DNA of 64,000 bases, from contig NZ_JAPKND010000005.1 in NCBI RefSeq assembly GCF_026344035.1, positions 62,001 through 126,000 of the forward strand, in the 5' to 3' direction. Below the pieces are notes generated by a model. That model did no database searches, was not told where the DNA came from, and worked only from the letters and a program-made list of their open reading frames with translations. Both the position numbers and the translations under genes were made by a program. Origin of the DNA: Alcaligenes endophyticus (GTDB lineage: Bacteria > Pseudomonadota > Gammaproteobacteria > Burkholderiales > Burkholderiaceae_B). Each line of letters opens with the position of its first letter. The stretch's first letter is position 1. Below are positions 1-5,706 of this stretch, piece by piece.

Positions 1-96
1 GCTGGGTATAAATCGCTTGACGAAAACCAACGGGTCTCTTTTGTAGCGGCTAACGGTCAAAAAGGCCTTACCGCTACCAAAATCCAAGTTATTTGA
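1..96 (+). CDS. cold-shock protein (CspA family), C-terminal end only
   Basis: The window opens inside this gene. Reading from base 1 gives 31 residues ending in TGA at 94-96: AGYKSLDENQRVSFVAANGQ, then KGLTATKIQVI. This matches the C-terminal third of CspA-type cold-shock domain proteins, which typically read YKSLxExQxVxFxxxxGxKGxxAxxIxxx. These are about 67-residue single-domain OB-fold RNA chaperones, so roughly half the protein lies outside the window. The RNP motifs cannot be seen. Two hairpins follow the stop, the second a standard terminator. The paralogue cannot be decided. Confidence 0.9.
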   Translation, partial: AGYKSLDENQRVSFVAANGQKGLTATKIQVI

Positions 97-100
97 TTCC

Positions 101-126
101 TATGCTTACCTGTTCAGGTAAGCATA
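101..126 (+). repeat. perfect 12-bp inverted repeat behind the cold-shock gene
   Basis: TATGCTTACCTG (101-112) and CAGGTAAGCATA (115-126) are exact complements separated by only TT. No T-run follows, so it is not a complete terminator by itself. It sits 4 bases after the cold-shock stop and 14 bases before a proper terminator, so it may protect the mRNA 3' end or act as a protein-binding palindrome. Confidence 0.75.
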
Positions 127-140
127 GCAGCGAATTATTA

Positions 141-176
141 AAGCCGAGTCCTTTGAAGCATTGGATTCGGCTTTTT
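141..176 (+). terminator. rho-independent terminator of the cold-shock gene
   Basis: AAGCCGAGTCC (141-151) pairs with GGATTCGGCTT (163-173), with one G-T pair and an 11-base loop, followed by a T-rich tail. Confidence 0.85.
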
Positions 177-290
177 GGTTTTATAAGGTACATCATCCAG
201 ATAAGACGGGCCTTATCGTTAGAAGTAGCCTATGCTGGAGGGGTTACTAGAGCAAGTCTGCACTAGTGTTCCGTATTAAGTGAGAATGAC

Positions 291-455
291 GTGGAAAAGA
301 AAGATAAAGACCCAGTTAAAACAGAAACGGTTAGTACTAAACCTGCCATTAAGCAGCCACGCTGGCCTAATCAGGGTTCCCAGTCTGGGGTTAAAAGTGC
401 TAAGTCTATTCATGGACGTATGCCCACTGGCAGAGGGGCCGCAAGAGGGCGTTAA
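291..455 (+). CDS. hypothetical small basic low-complexity protein (54 aa)
   Basis: An open frame starting at GTG 291 encodes 54 residues. The N-terminal half is Lys/Thr/Pro-rich (VEKKDKDPVKTETVSTKPAI) and the end is Arg/Gly-rich (MPTGRGAARGR). The only ribosome-site candidate is GTGAG six bases before the GTG, which is weak. I do not recognise the family. The same Pro/Lys-rich style is seen in the small minus-strand proteins that follow at 972-2029, which is the main reason to list it. A longer overlapping frame from 280 has ordinary out-of-frame composition and was not preferred. It could be non-coding. Confidence 0.4.
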   Translation: MEKKDKDPVKTETVSTKPAIKQPRWPNQGSQSGVKSAKSIHGRMPTGRGAARGR

Positions 456-531
456 GAGATAGCTGCACTCGCTACCTTTTATAAGCCAAACCCAGTCCGC
501 TGGTGGGCTTTGAAAGTGGAAGCCTACAGTG

Positions 532-699
532 CTAGAAAGGTAGCCCTGGAAAACGATCTTTCAATTGTTGAACGACCTCTTGGCGTGTTTTTACCATTCG
601 TAGGGCGAAACGTTCATTGTCTTCAGTATGATGTTGTTCCGCTTCGAGCAAAGAAGATGTCGGGCTGCGACTGCCCAAGTTAAACTTTTCGTGAATCAT
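532..699 (-). CDS. hypothetical small protein (55 aa)
   Basis: ATG at 699-697, stop TAG at 534-532. AAGG lies five bases upstream of the start. The protein begins MIHEKFNLGSRSPTSSLLEA and ends LKDRFPGLPF. The middle is charged and likely alpha-helical (residues about 18-50, with HHTEDNERFALRMVKTRQEV). No signal peptide, membrane segment or Cys pair is visible. It is the last of six same-strand small genes, about 270 bases below the next one. I do not recognise the family. The codon pattern and ribosome site make it more likely real than chance. Confidence 0.6.
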   Translation of the reverse strand: MIHEKFNLGSRSPTSSLLEAEQHHTEDNERFALRMVKTRQEVVQQLKDRFPGLPF

Positions 700-798
700 C
701 AAGGCCTTCACGCTTAAACTATTTACCCATACAGAACGGCAGCAAGCATGGTCTGCCAGAGGCGTGATGTAGGAAATAGCCAGCGCATTGAGTTTATT

Positions 799-823
799 AG
801 CTAGCGAGATTGCTAGCTTTTTC
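799..823 (+). terminator. terminator-like hairpin between small genes
   Basis: AGCTAGC (799-805), loop GAGATT, GCTAGCT (812-818), followed by TTTTT to 822. The T-run is on the plus strand, yet I find no convincing plus-strand gene just before it. An exact palindromic hairpin ATGAGT-GTGA-ACTCAT follows at 825-840. Together they could end an unannotated plus-strand transcript or regulate the 55-aa gene downstream on the minus strand. Confidence 0.5.
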
Positions 824-971
824 TATGAGTGTGAACTCATGCAGGCACTATGAGGCTTGATGGTAATGAAGTACAGGATTATTTTGTAACGATATTCTGA
901 TCGTCTTTAATAATTAATTTTACTTATTATCGAAGTTTTATGAGGATCGCCGTTCGGCGCCATGTCCGTTT

Positions 972-1100
972 TTACAATGGACATGGTAATGTTATTTCTT
1001 CGTCTTTTTTCCTTTTTTGTTTTTTAGATTCGGGTGCTGGTATTTCCGTTGTTGTGGAATCTTGCGCCTTTTCGGGTTTATTTGGTTTTTTCTTCATCAT
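972..1100 (-). CDS. hypothetical very small Lys-rich protein (42 aa)
   Basis: ATG at 1100-1098, stop TAA at 974-972. AAAGGA stands six bases before the start. The protein starts MMKKKPNKPEKAQDSTTTEI and continues with PAPESKKQKRKKDEEITLPC PL, so about a third of the residues are Lys. It is probably disordered and may bind nucleic acid or polyanions, but that is inference. An inverted repeat CCATGTCC/GGACATGG (960-967 and 979-986) overlaps the stop codon. It lies 45 bases below the 79-aa gene on the same strand, so co-transcription is likely. Family not recognised. Confidence 0.6.
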   Translation of the reverse strand: MMKKKPNKPEKAQDSTTTEIPAPESKKQKRKKDEEITLPCPL

Positions 1101-1145
1101 GTATTTTCCTTTGAGGAAAGTCCAAGTTGAATGTAGACAGTGATC

Positions 1146-1385
1146 TTAGCGAAACATGAATGTGGTTTTTGCCTGAGGTTGAGGCAAGGGTTGTTCTGTT
1201 GGCTTATCTCCTATCGGAGGTATTTTCTGTTGGTTATCACTGTCTTCGTCGTCGATTTTTTCAATTTCTATGGGCCTTTTGTCTCTTGGGTCTTCTTTTT
1301 CCGGTATGGCCGTACTTTCCCCTAATTTATTCGGCAAGTTATTAGTGTTTTCTTGTTTAGGGTGATTTGGAAAGAAATTAGTCAT
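1146..1385 (-). CDS. hypothetical Pro/Glu/Asn-rich small protein (79 aa)
   Basis: Start ATG at 1385 is preceded by CGGAG with a seven-base spacer, a good ribosome site. The protein starts MTNFFPNHPKQENTNNLPNK; an acidic stretch follows in the middle (IEIEKIDDEDSDNQQ, residues about 40-54) and a Pro/Gln-rich end (TEQPLPQPQAK). It has no hydrophobic core, so it is predicted to be intrinsically disordered and cytoplasmic. Two neighbours (108-aa and 50-aa genes) have an identical GGAG-N7-ATG start arrangement, which argues they are genuine and jointly expressed. I do not recognise a family. Confidence 0.65.
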   Translation of the reverse strand: MTNFFPNHPKQENTNNLPNKLGESTAIPEKEDPRDKRPIEIEKIDDEDSDNQQKIPPIGDKPTEQPLPQPQAKTTFMFR

Positions 1386-1429
1386 TTAGATGCTCCGGAT
1401 GAGGGTGGACACTGTATAAGTCATTCAAA

Positions 1430-1756
1430 CTAATGGGATACTTTTTCTGCGATCGGATTTGTGATGTCCGATCCCCATAGACGAGGCAGGGGAACTAATT
1501 GATATGAGGCATATGAGTGAAATCGTTCAGGGTTTCCAGGCCATAATTTAAATCCTAAACAAGAACGCCATTTATCCGTTTGATGAAGCCAGTGCGTAGA
1601 GCAGACGGTGCAGCGATACAAGGTCTGAGATCCGTGTGTGCCTAAATCCTTGGTTTTAAAGACAGCCTGCATATCAGCATGTTTTACGGCGTGTGCTACC
1701 GACAAGGGCAACGAGGTGCATTGCGAGCATAGTGCTTCATGTTTGAGTATAGCCAT
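1430..1756 (-). CDS. hypothetical zinc-ribbon-like protein with two CxxC motifs (108 aa)
   Basis: Start ATG at 1756 is preceded by CGGAG and a seven-base spacer. The sequence has C10-x2-C13 (ALCSQCTS) and C49-x2-C52 (YRCTVCSTHW), spaced as in a zinc ribbon or treble-clef knuckle. His residues lie near both pairs (H6, H22, H26, H41, H55). The C-terminal half is aromatic and Trp-rich (HWLHQTDKW, FKLWPGN, LPRLWGSD). There is no signal peptide or membrane segment. It is the only member of the minus-strand small-gene cluster that looks folded, so it may be the functional core of the group. Zinc binding is inferred from spacing alone. Confidence 0.7.
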   Translation of the reverse strand: MAILKHEALCSQCTSLPLSVAHAVKHADMQAVFKTKDLGTHGSQTLYRCTVCSTHWLHQTDKWRSCLGFKLWPGNPERFHSYASYQLVPLPRLWGSDITNPIAEKVSH

Positions 1757-1809
1757 TGGAATTCTCCGATGAACTGCACATAACTATTGTGTTAACGAGT
1801 CCAGGGTTA

Positions 1810-1834
1810 GGAGAACGCTGTGTTTGCGTTCTCC
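1810..1834. repeat. perfect 9-bp inverted repeat
   Basis: GGAGAACGC (1810-1818) and GCGTTCTCC (1826-1834) are exact complements with a seven-base loop. It lies between the stop of the 50-aa gene (1877) and the start of the 108-aa gene (1756) on the minus strand. There is no T-run on either side, so it is a processing or stability hairpin rather than a clear terminator. Confidence 0.65.
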
Positions 1835-1876
1835 GTCCCCGGGCAGTCCCGTATAAACAGGACCACCTCAATTCAC

Positions 1877-2029
1877 CTATTTATTGGTAGGTTTATTGTC
1901 TTCAGGCTTGTTGTCATGCGGCTTACTGCCTTTCTTTTCATCGTCGCGTTTTTGAGGTGTTGGCGTTTGGCCAGCAGGCGAGGTTGGATTAGAAGGTTGG
2001 CCTGGTTTGTTCGTAGACTGTTGAGTCAT
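1877..2029 (-). CDS. hypothetical disordered Pro/Lys/Asn-rich small protein (50 aa)
   Basis: ATG at 2029-2027 and TAG at 1879-1877, with CGGAG seven bases before the start. It begins MTQQSTNKPGQPSNPTSPAG, continues QTPTPQKRDDEKKGSKPHDN and ends KPEDNKPTNK. Pro, Lys, Asn, Asp, Thr and Gln make up nearly the whole protein and it contains no Cys, Trp, Tyr, Phe or Ile, so it is almost certainly unfolded alone. The opposite strand has a 91-codon open frame (1820-2095), but that has no comparable ribosome site and this strand matches its neighbours. Function unknown. Confidence 0.65.
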   Translation of the reverse strand: MTQQSTNKPGQPSNPTSPAGQTPTPQKRDDEKKGSKPHDNKPEDNKPTNK

Positions 2030-2057
2030 GGTAGTACTCCGTTTAAGACGAGAGTGA

Positions 2058-2107
2058 TAGCACCTTACCCTATGGGCTGTTTGCCCCTGCGGTAATGTTA
2101 GGTGCTA
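2058..2107. repeat. multi-stem inverted repeat upstream of the 50-aa gene
   Basis: Three nested arms are visible on the plus strand: TAGCACCT (2058-2065) with AGGTGCTA (2100-2107), TACC (2066-2069) with GGTA (2091-2094), and GGGC (2074-2077) with GCCC (2083-2086), closing on a five-base loop. It resembles a REP/BIME-like element or a structured leader and lies between the 73-aa and 50-aa minus-strand genes. Confidence 0.6.
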
Positions 2108-2141
2108 GAAGTAATGGTCAGCGCGCTTTAGGCACGACCGA

Positions 2142-2363
2142 TCATTTTGGGTATTTGTTGCTGCTAAGTGATAGATTGTTTATTTGGTCATAATTGGTGT
2201 GCCATTGAGGGGTTGGCAACACATTTTTATCTGACTCAAAATTACTTAGCGGATGAGGGCTGTTCAGAGGTCCGGAAGGGACGAGTATTGGTTTATAGGA
2301 TAAGCTCATCGGAATCCGAAACCAATTAGATATTTTCTTAAAAATAGAGGAGCGATAGGACAT
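2142..2363 (-). CDS. hypothetical small protein (73 aa)
   Basis: ATG at 2363 with AGGA five bases upstream. The protein begins MSYRSSIFKKISNWFRIPMS and is Ser/Asn/Pro-rich afterwards, ending NNLSLSSNKYPK. The first 20 residues could form a basic amphipathic helix (FKKISNWFRI). No cleavable signal peptide or metal motif is seen. It is the first gene of the minus-strand small-gene series and faces the unknown plus-strand gene at 2599 across a shared control region. Family not recognised; it could still be chance coding. Confidence 0.45.
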   Translation of the reverse strand: MSYRSSIFKKISNWFRIPMSLSYKPILVPSGPLNSPHPLSNFESDKNVLPTPQWHTNYDQINNLSLSSNKYPK

Positions 2364-2386
2364 GATATTCCTTGCTGGACTAGCGC

Positions 2387-2558
2387 AATACCATTCAGGG
2401 TGCTGAGTGGTAGTGCTAGTAGCCTTTTCAGGGTAATACCTTGAAGGGCTGTATTCATACTAGGCCTATTTCTCCGTAATACCTCAATTTACTTTGTAAG
2501 TCATTGTATTTATTGTTTTTTCATGGTTTAAACGAATTTGATTCTCTTCGCTTTAAAC
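2387..2558. promoter_or_regulatory. divergent control region with repeats
   Basis: This stretch separates the 73-aa minus gene and the 95-aa plus gene. It holds three AATACC-containing direct repeats: 2387 (AATACCATTCAGGG), 2435 (AATACCTTGAAGGG) and 2478 (AATACCTCAA). The nine bases GTAATACCT are identical at 2433 and 2476, 43 bases apart (about four helical turns). An AT-rich near-palindrome, GTTTAAACGAA (2526-2536) with TTCGCTTTAAAC (2547-2558), precedes the plus gene. These could be regulator sites; no promoter hexamers stand out. Confidence 0.35.
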
Positions 2559-2598
2559 GCTTATGCTAAAAACTCGGCAATCTTTTTTTGGGAAACTG

Positions 2599-2886
2599 AT
2601 GAATACAAAAATTACTGAGGCCATGTCTCAATGGAATGATGATGGTGGCTCTCAACTGCGTTCTATGGCGGTAAGCTCAGCAGTAGAAAAAATTGACGAA
2701 GAAGATAGAGTTATTCTTGCTTTTTTAGGGATGTCGGTGATTAGCTTGTGGGATGATTTACCTGCTGAGCAGCAGAAAAAGATTTTGAATACCGAGGCTA
2801 TCCGAGATGCTTTTGATAAGGCCGAAATAAAAAGTCGCCTAGAGCGGCTGGAAGAGCACTTAAAACCTATCTTAGGGAGTAGCTAG
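2599..2886 (+). CDS. hypothetical helical protein (95 aa)
   Basis: I chose ATG 2599 (MNTKITEAMSQWNDDGG) because GGGAA lies about five bases before it. The upstream ATG at 2563 in the same frame has no ribosome site and would add 12 unlikely residues. The protein is acidic, with a short hydrophobic helix at about residues 40-55 (VILAFLGMSVISLW) and a charged C-terminal helix (DKAEIKSRLERLEEHLKPIL) that could form a coiled coil. No family is recognised. It lies between the small-gene cluster and the integrase remnant. Confidence 0.6.
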   Translation: MNTKITEAMSQWNDDGGSQLRSMAVSSAVEKIDEEDRVILAFLGMSVISLWDDLPAEQQKKILNTEAIRDAFDKAEIKSRLERLEEHLKPILGSS

Positions 2887-2964
2887 GTCAGCATTTCGCT
2901 GCCTACTGCTGCTTTCGTCGTCGTCAACACCACCCGTTATTACGAGTAACCCTGTATACGCAAG

Positions 2965-3114
2965 ATGAGGAAGGCAAGTGGTAAGAAGAAAGTCGCAAAA
3001 TACGCTCATTTGAATGCGGAGCACTTAGAGAAGTACAGTTTTCACGTCACGTTTAGGTCACACCAGTTTTTAGAAAGCAAAAAAGCCGAGTTGCGGTCGG
3101 CTTTAAGTGCTTGA
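2965..3114 (+). pseudogene. remnant of a tyrosine recombinase (phage integrase) C-terminus
   Basis: The frame from ATG 2965 reads MRKASGKKKVAKYAHLNAEH and then LEKYS, after which it diverges. VxxYAHLxxEHLxxY is the typical end of phage-type integrases, carrying the nucleophilic Tyr (here in KYAHL). An in-frame stop at 2947 and the lack of the Arg-His-x-x-Arg box upstream show that the rest is gone. It lies directly beyond the 3' end of tRNA-Ile, the classic position of an island integrase. The last part of the frame runs through the tRNA terminator and is not meaningful. Confidence 0.6.
3078..3104 (-). terminator. rho-independent terminator of tRNA-Ile
   Basis: AAAGCCGA (3082-3089) pairs with TCGGCTTT (3097-3104) around a seven-base loop. 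On the minus strand the stem is followed by a T-run, complement of the A-run at 3079-3084. It lies just downstream of the tRNA. Confidence 0.75.
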
Positions 3115-3130
3115 AACCAAACGGTATTTT

Positions 3131-3207
<77 letters not shown>

Positions 3208-3572
3208 ACGTTTTATGTTTTATAAACTTATAGAGTTAAACCCATGGTGTATAAAACAAAAACCAACTGATCTTTCGATCAAGTATGAAATTATGACACA
3301 AGTTTTAAAAAAAAGCACTACTTGCTCCATGCTAGGTAGCCTTGGGCGTGGGGGTGGGTTTTCTTGAGTAATTTTTCGCTTGGATGTGCTGCTAAGAAGA
3401 GTAGGTGTGTAGCCGCGCTCGGCTTGGCTCTGTTTGGGGTGCAAGGCTGTGTAATAGGCTTTTTCGGGTTATAAGTTGTCCGTGTTGGCGGTGTGGTGAG
3501 GCAGTGGGCTCACTACTATCTAAGAGGTTTATCAAATCAAGCAGTTCGTATATATTTTCAGGAGGAGTTACG
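3208..3572. other. 365-base intergenic region between tRNA-Ile and the thiolase gene
   Basis: I see no gene here. Frames on both strands lack ribosome sites and have odd Cys/Arg or Ser composition. It must hold the minus-strand tRNA promoter and the plus-strand thiolase promoter, but no hexamer pair is convincing. A strong AGGAGG site for the thiolase closes it (3559-3565). Confidence 0.5.
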
Positions 3573-4754
3573 ATGAAAGACGTATTTGTAATGGCAGCAT
3601 GTCGTACGGCAATTGGTGATTTTGGTGGTTCTTTGAAAACGCAGACGCCTGCTGAGTTGGGAACTACGGTATTAAAAAGCTTATGGGAACGTGCTCAAGT
3701 CGATCCAGAGCAAGTGCAGCAAGTCTTTGTCGGACATGTTATTAACACTGAGCCCCGTGATATGTATTTGTCACGCGTCATGGCATTGAACTCAGGTATG
3801 AATCAGGCCAGCGTGGCGATGAACGTAAACCGCTTATGTGGTTCAGGCTTGCAAGCCATTATTTCCGCGGCGCAAGTAATACAATTGGGTGATACAGATT
3901 GGGCTGTAGGGGCGGGGGCGGAAAGCATGAGCCGTGCGCCTTATATCAGCACTACTCACCGTTGGGGAGCGCGCATGGGAGATAGCGCGCTTCTGGATAT
4001 GATGACGGGTGCCCTCAGTGATCCATTTGACCGGATACACATGGGGGTCACCGCAGAAAACGTTGCTAAAAAATATAACATTACTCGTGCCGATCAAGAC
4101 CAGTTGGCAATGACGTCACATCGTCGCGCCGCTAATGCTATTGCTCAGGGTTACTTTGCCGAGCAAATCGTGCCTGTGGTGATGAAAACACGGAAAGGCG
4201 AGGTGGTGTTTGATACCGACGAGCATGTTCGTGGTGACATTGATGAAGCAGCGCTGTCAGGCTTACGCCCGGTGTTTCAAAAGGAAAATGGTACGGTTAC
4301 GGCTGGGAATGCATCGGGCTTGAATGATGGCGCAGGTGCTTTGTTGTTGGCTTCGGGTGAGGCGGTGAAGGCCCATGGGCAAAAGCCTTTAGCTCGTCTA
4401 GTGGCATGGGGTCACGCTGGGGTTGATCCATTACATATGGGAATTGGCCCCGTTCCAGCGGTACAAATTGCGCTCAAAAAAGCCGGTTTAACAGTGGCTG
4501 ATATGGATGTGATTGAAGCTAACGAGGCGTTTGCTGCGCAGGCATGCGCAGTCAGTCGCGAGTTGCAGTTTGATCCGGCCAAAGTCAACCCGAACGGCAG
4601 TGGCATCAGTTTGGGACACCCTATCGGAGCCACAGGAGCCATTATTACCACCAAGGCTTTATATGAGTTGCAGCGTATACAAGGCCGTTACGCTTTAGTC
4701 ACCATGTGTATCGGTGGCGGGCAGGGAATCGCGGCTATTTTTGAACGAGTTTAG
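3573..4754 (+). CDS. acetyl-CoA acetyltransferase (thiolase family)
   Basis: This is a biosynthetic/degradative thiolase condensing two acetyl-CoA to acetoacetyl-CoA or cleaving a beta-ketoacyl-CoA, in the cytoplasm. The start at ATG 3573 (MKDVFVMAACRTAIGDFGG) follows AGGAGG by seven bases and gives 393 residues, the usual length. An upstream in-frame extension from 3405 is untranslated leader. All catalytic residues are present: nucleophile Cys89 in NRLCGSG, His349 in GHPIGATG, Cys379 in CIGGGQG, plus NEAFAAQ. It stands alone, with no phaB/phaC or fatty-acid oxidation partner nearby, so polyhydroxybutyrate synthesis, ketone metabolism and beta-oxidation remain possible roles. Confidence 0.93.
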   Translation: MKDVFVMAACRTAIGDFGGSLKTQTPAELGTTVLKSLWERAQVDPEQVQQVFVGHVINTEPRDMYLSRVMALNSGMNQASVAMNVNRLCGSGLQAIISAAQVIQLGDTDWAVGAGAESMSRAPYISTTHRWGARMGDSALLDMMTGALSDPFDRIHMGVTAENVAKKYNITRADQDQLAMTSHRRAANAIAQGYFAEQIVPVVMKTRKGEVVFDTDEHVRGDIDEAALSGLRPVFQKENGTVTAGNASGLNDGAGALLLASGEAVKAHGQKPLARLVAWGHAGVDPLHMGIGPVPAVQIALKKAGLTVADMDVIEANEAFAAQACAVSRELQFDPAKVNPNGSGISLGHPIGATGAIITTKALYELQRIQGRYALVTMCIGGGQGIAAIFERV

Positions 4755-4846
4755 TCGTCATCTTTAGGGCGGGTTTCACGGTAGGGCGTTGCCCTGCTAT
4801 GATTTGATACTTTAAGTATTACTGCTTGTTAATGTAAAGGATGTCG

Positions 4847-5611
4847 ATGATCCGAACCCAAGAGCTAGATCACCCGACTTTGTCGGAAAGTGGTGGCGTG
4901 CGTTATTTGCATTTTGGTACTGAGTGGATTCAGGGTGCGATGCGTATACGTAAGCCTTCCGAATTGTTTTTGGCTTATACCCAGCAAATGATGGCGTGGC
5001 TATTGTTTTTAACGCCAAGCAAAGAGGATAAGCTGGCGATACTGGGCTTGGGAGCGGGTTCTTTGCTGCGTTACAGCCTTAAACACACACCGTGTCAAAT
5101 TGACACGGTAGAGTGGAATCCTGCTGTCACCAGTATTTGTCAGGCTTATTTTCGCTTGCCGGGTAATGTGCGCTCGCACATTACCCATGCTGACGCAGGG
5201 TTGTGGGTGTGTGATCCGCAGCAGCGCGGTCAGTACCTAGCCCTTATGGTGGACTTGTATGACGGCGAAGCACAAGGCCCCGTGCGGGATAGCCTTGAGT
5301 TTTATCAAGGTTGTTATCGCAGTTTGGCAGATCAAGGCATTATGACGGTGAACCTGTTCGGATCACACCACAGCTTTGAGCATAATATCGAACATATACG
5401 CCAGGCTTTTAAGGGGCGAGTATTATTACTGCCAGAAATGGATGAGGGCAATCAGATTGTGATTGCTTTTAAAGGATCGGTATTGTCACTGACTACACAA
5501 GAGCTGCTCGATAGAGCGGAGCATGTGCAGGTAAAGTACGAAGGCCTGCCCGCTGTACGCTGGGCACGCGAACTACTTTCTCAGCGCAGTGTTGAGCAGT
5601 TAGATGTGTAA
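4847..5611 (+). CDS. spermidine synthase-like Rossmann-fold protein
   Basis: The 254-residue protein carries a SAM-binding-type fold: the glycine loop ILGLGAGSLLRYSLKH at about residues 65-80, an acidic ligand residue after strand 2 (DTVEWNP), and DLYDGEAQGP in place of the catalytic aminopropyltransferase loop. It resembles SpeE-like proteins often annotated as polyamine aminopropyltransferase in betaproteobacteria. I chose ATG 4847 because AAAGG is six bases before it; ATG 4841 would abut the same AAAGG with no spacer. No speD or other polyamine gene is adjacent, so the substrate is uncertain and it may be a methyltransferase relative. Confidence 0.75.
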   Translation: MIRTQELDHPTLSESGGVRYLHFGTEWIQGAMRIRKPSELFLAYTQQMMAWLLFLTPSKEDKLAILGLGAGSLLRYSLKHTPCQIDTVEWNPAVTSICQAYFRLPGNVRSHITHADAGLWVCDPQQRGQYLALMVDLYDGEAQGPVRDSLEFYQGCYRSLADQGIMTVNLFGSHHSFEHNIEHIRQAFKGRVLLLPEMDEGNQIVIAFKGSVLSLTTQELLDRAEHVQVKYEGLPAVRWARELLSQRSVEQLDV

Positions 5612-5706
5612 TAGCAGGGAATACCTGCAAAGCCTGGCGACGTGTTTCGCGCTAGACTCTGGTGCAAGTTTTACTCAATTAGTGATTGGTGTTTAAGGAG
5701 CTTCGC

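Noticed and set aside
280-462. 60-codon plus frame MRMTWKRKIKTQ...
   Set aside because: It overlaps the more protein-like GTG frame at 291, lacks a ribosome site and has random-looking composition.
940-1345. Three overlapping plus frames (940-1143, 1140-1325, 1160-1345)
   Set aside because: These Phe/Val-rich products are complements of the Lys/Glu-rich minus genes and have no ribosome sites.
1820-2095. 91-codon plus frame in the small-gene cluster
   Set aside because: It is the reverse of the 50-aa gene, which has a better ribosome site and matches its neighbours; the plus product is Arg/Phe-rich like a shadow frame.
141-3104. Similar AAGCCGA hairpins at 141-173 and 3082-3104 as island-end repeats
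   Set aside because: Both are ordinary terminators serving cspA and tRNA-Ile; the loops and flanks differ, so they are not att repeats.
3220-3444. 74-codon minus frame between tRNA-Ile and the thiolase gene
   Set aside because: TTG start without a ribosome site, crosses the tRNA promoter region, and no family resemblance.
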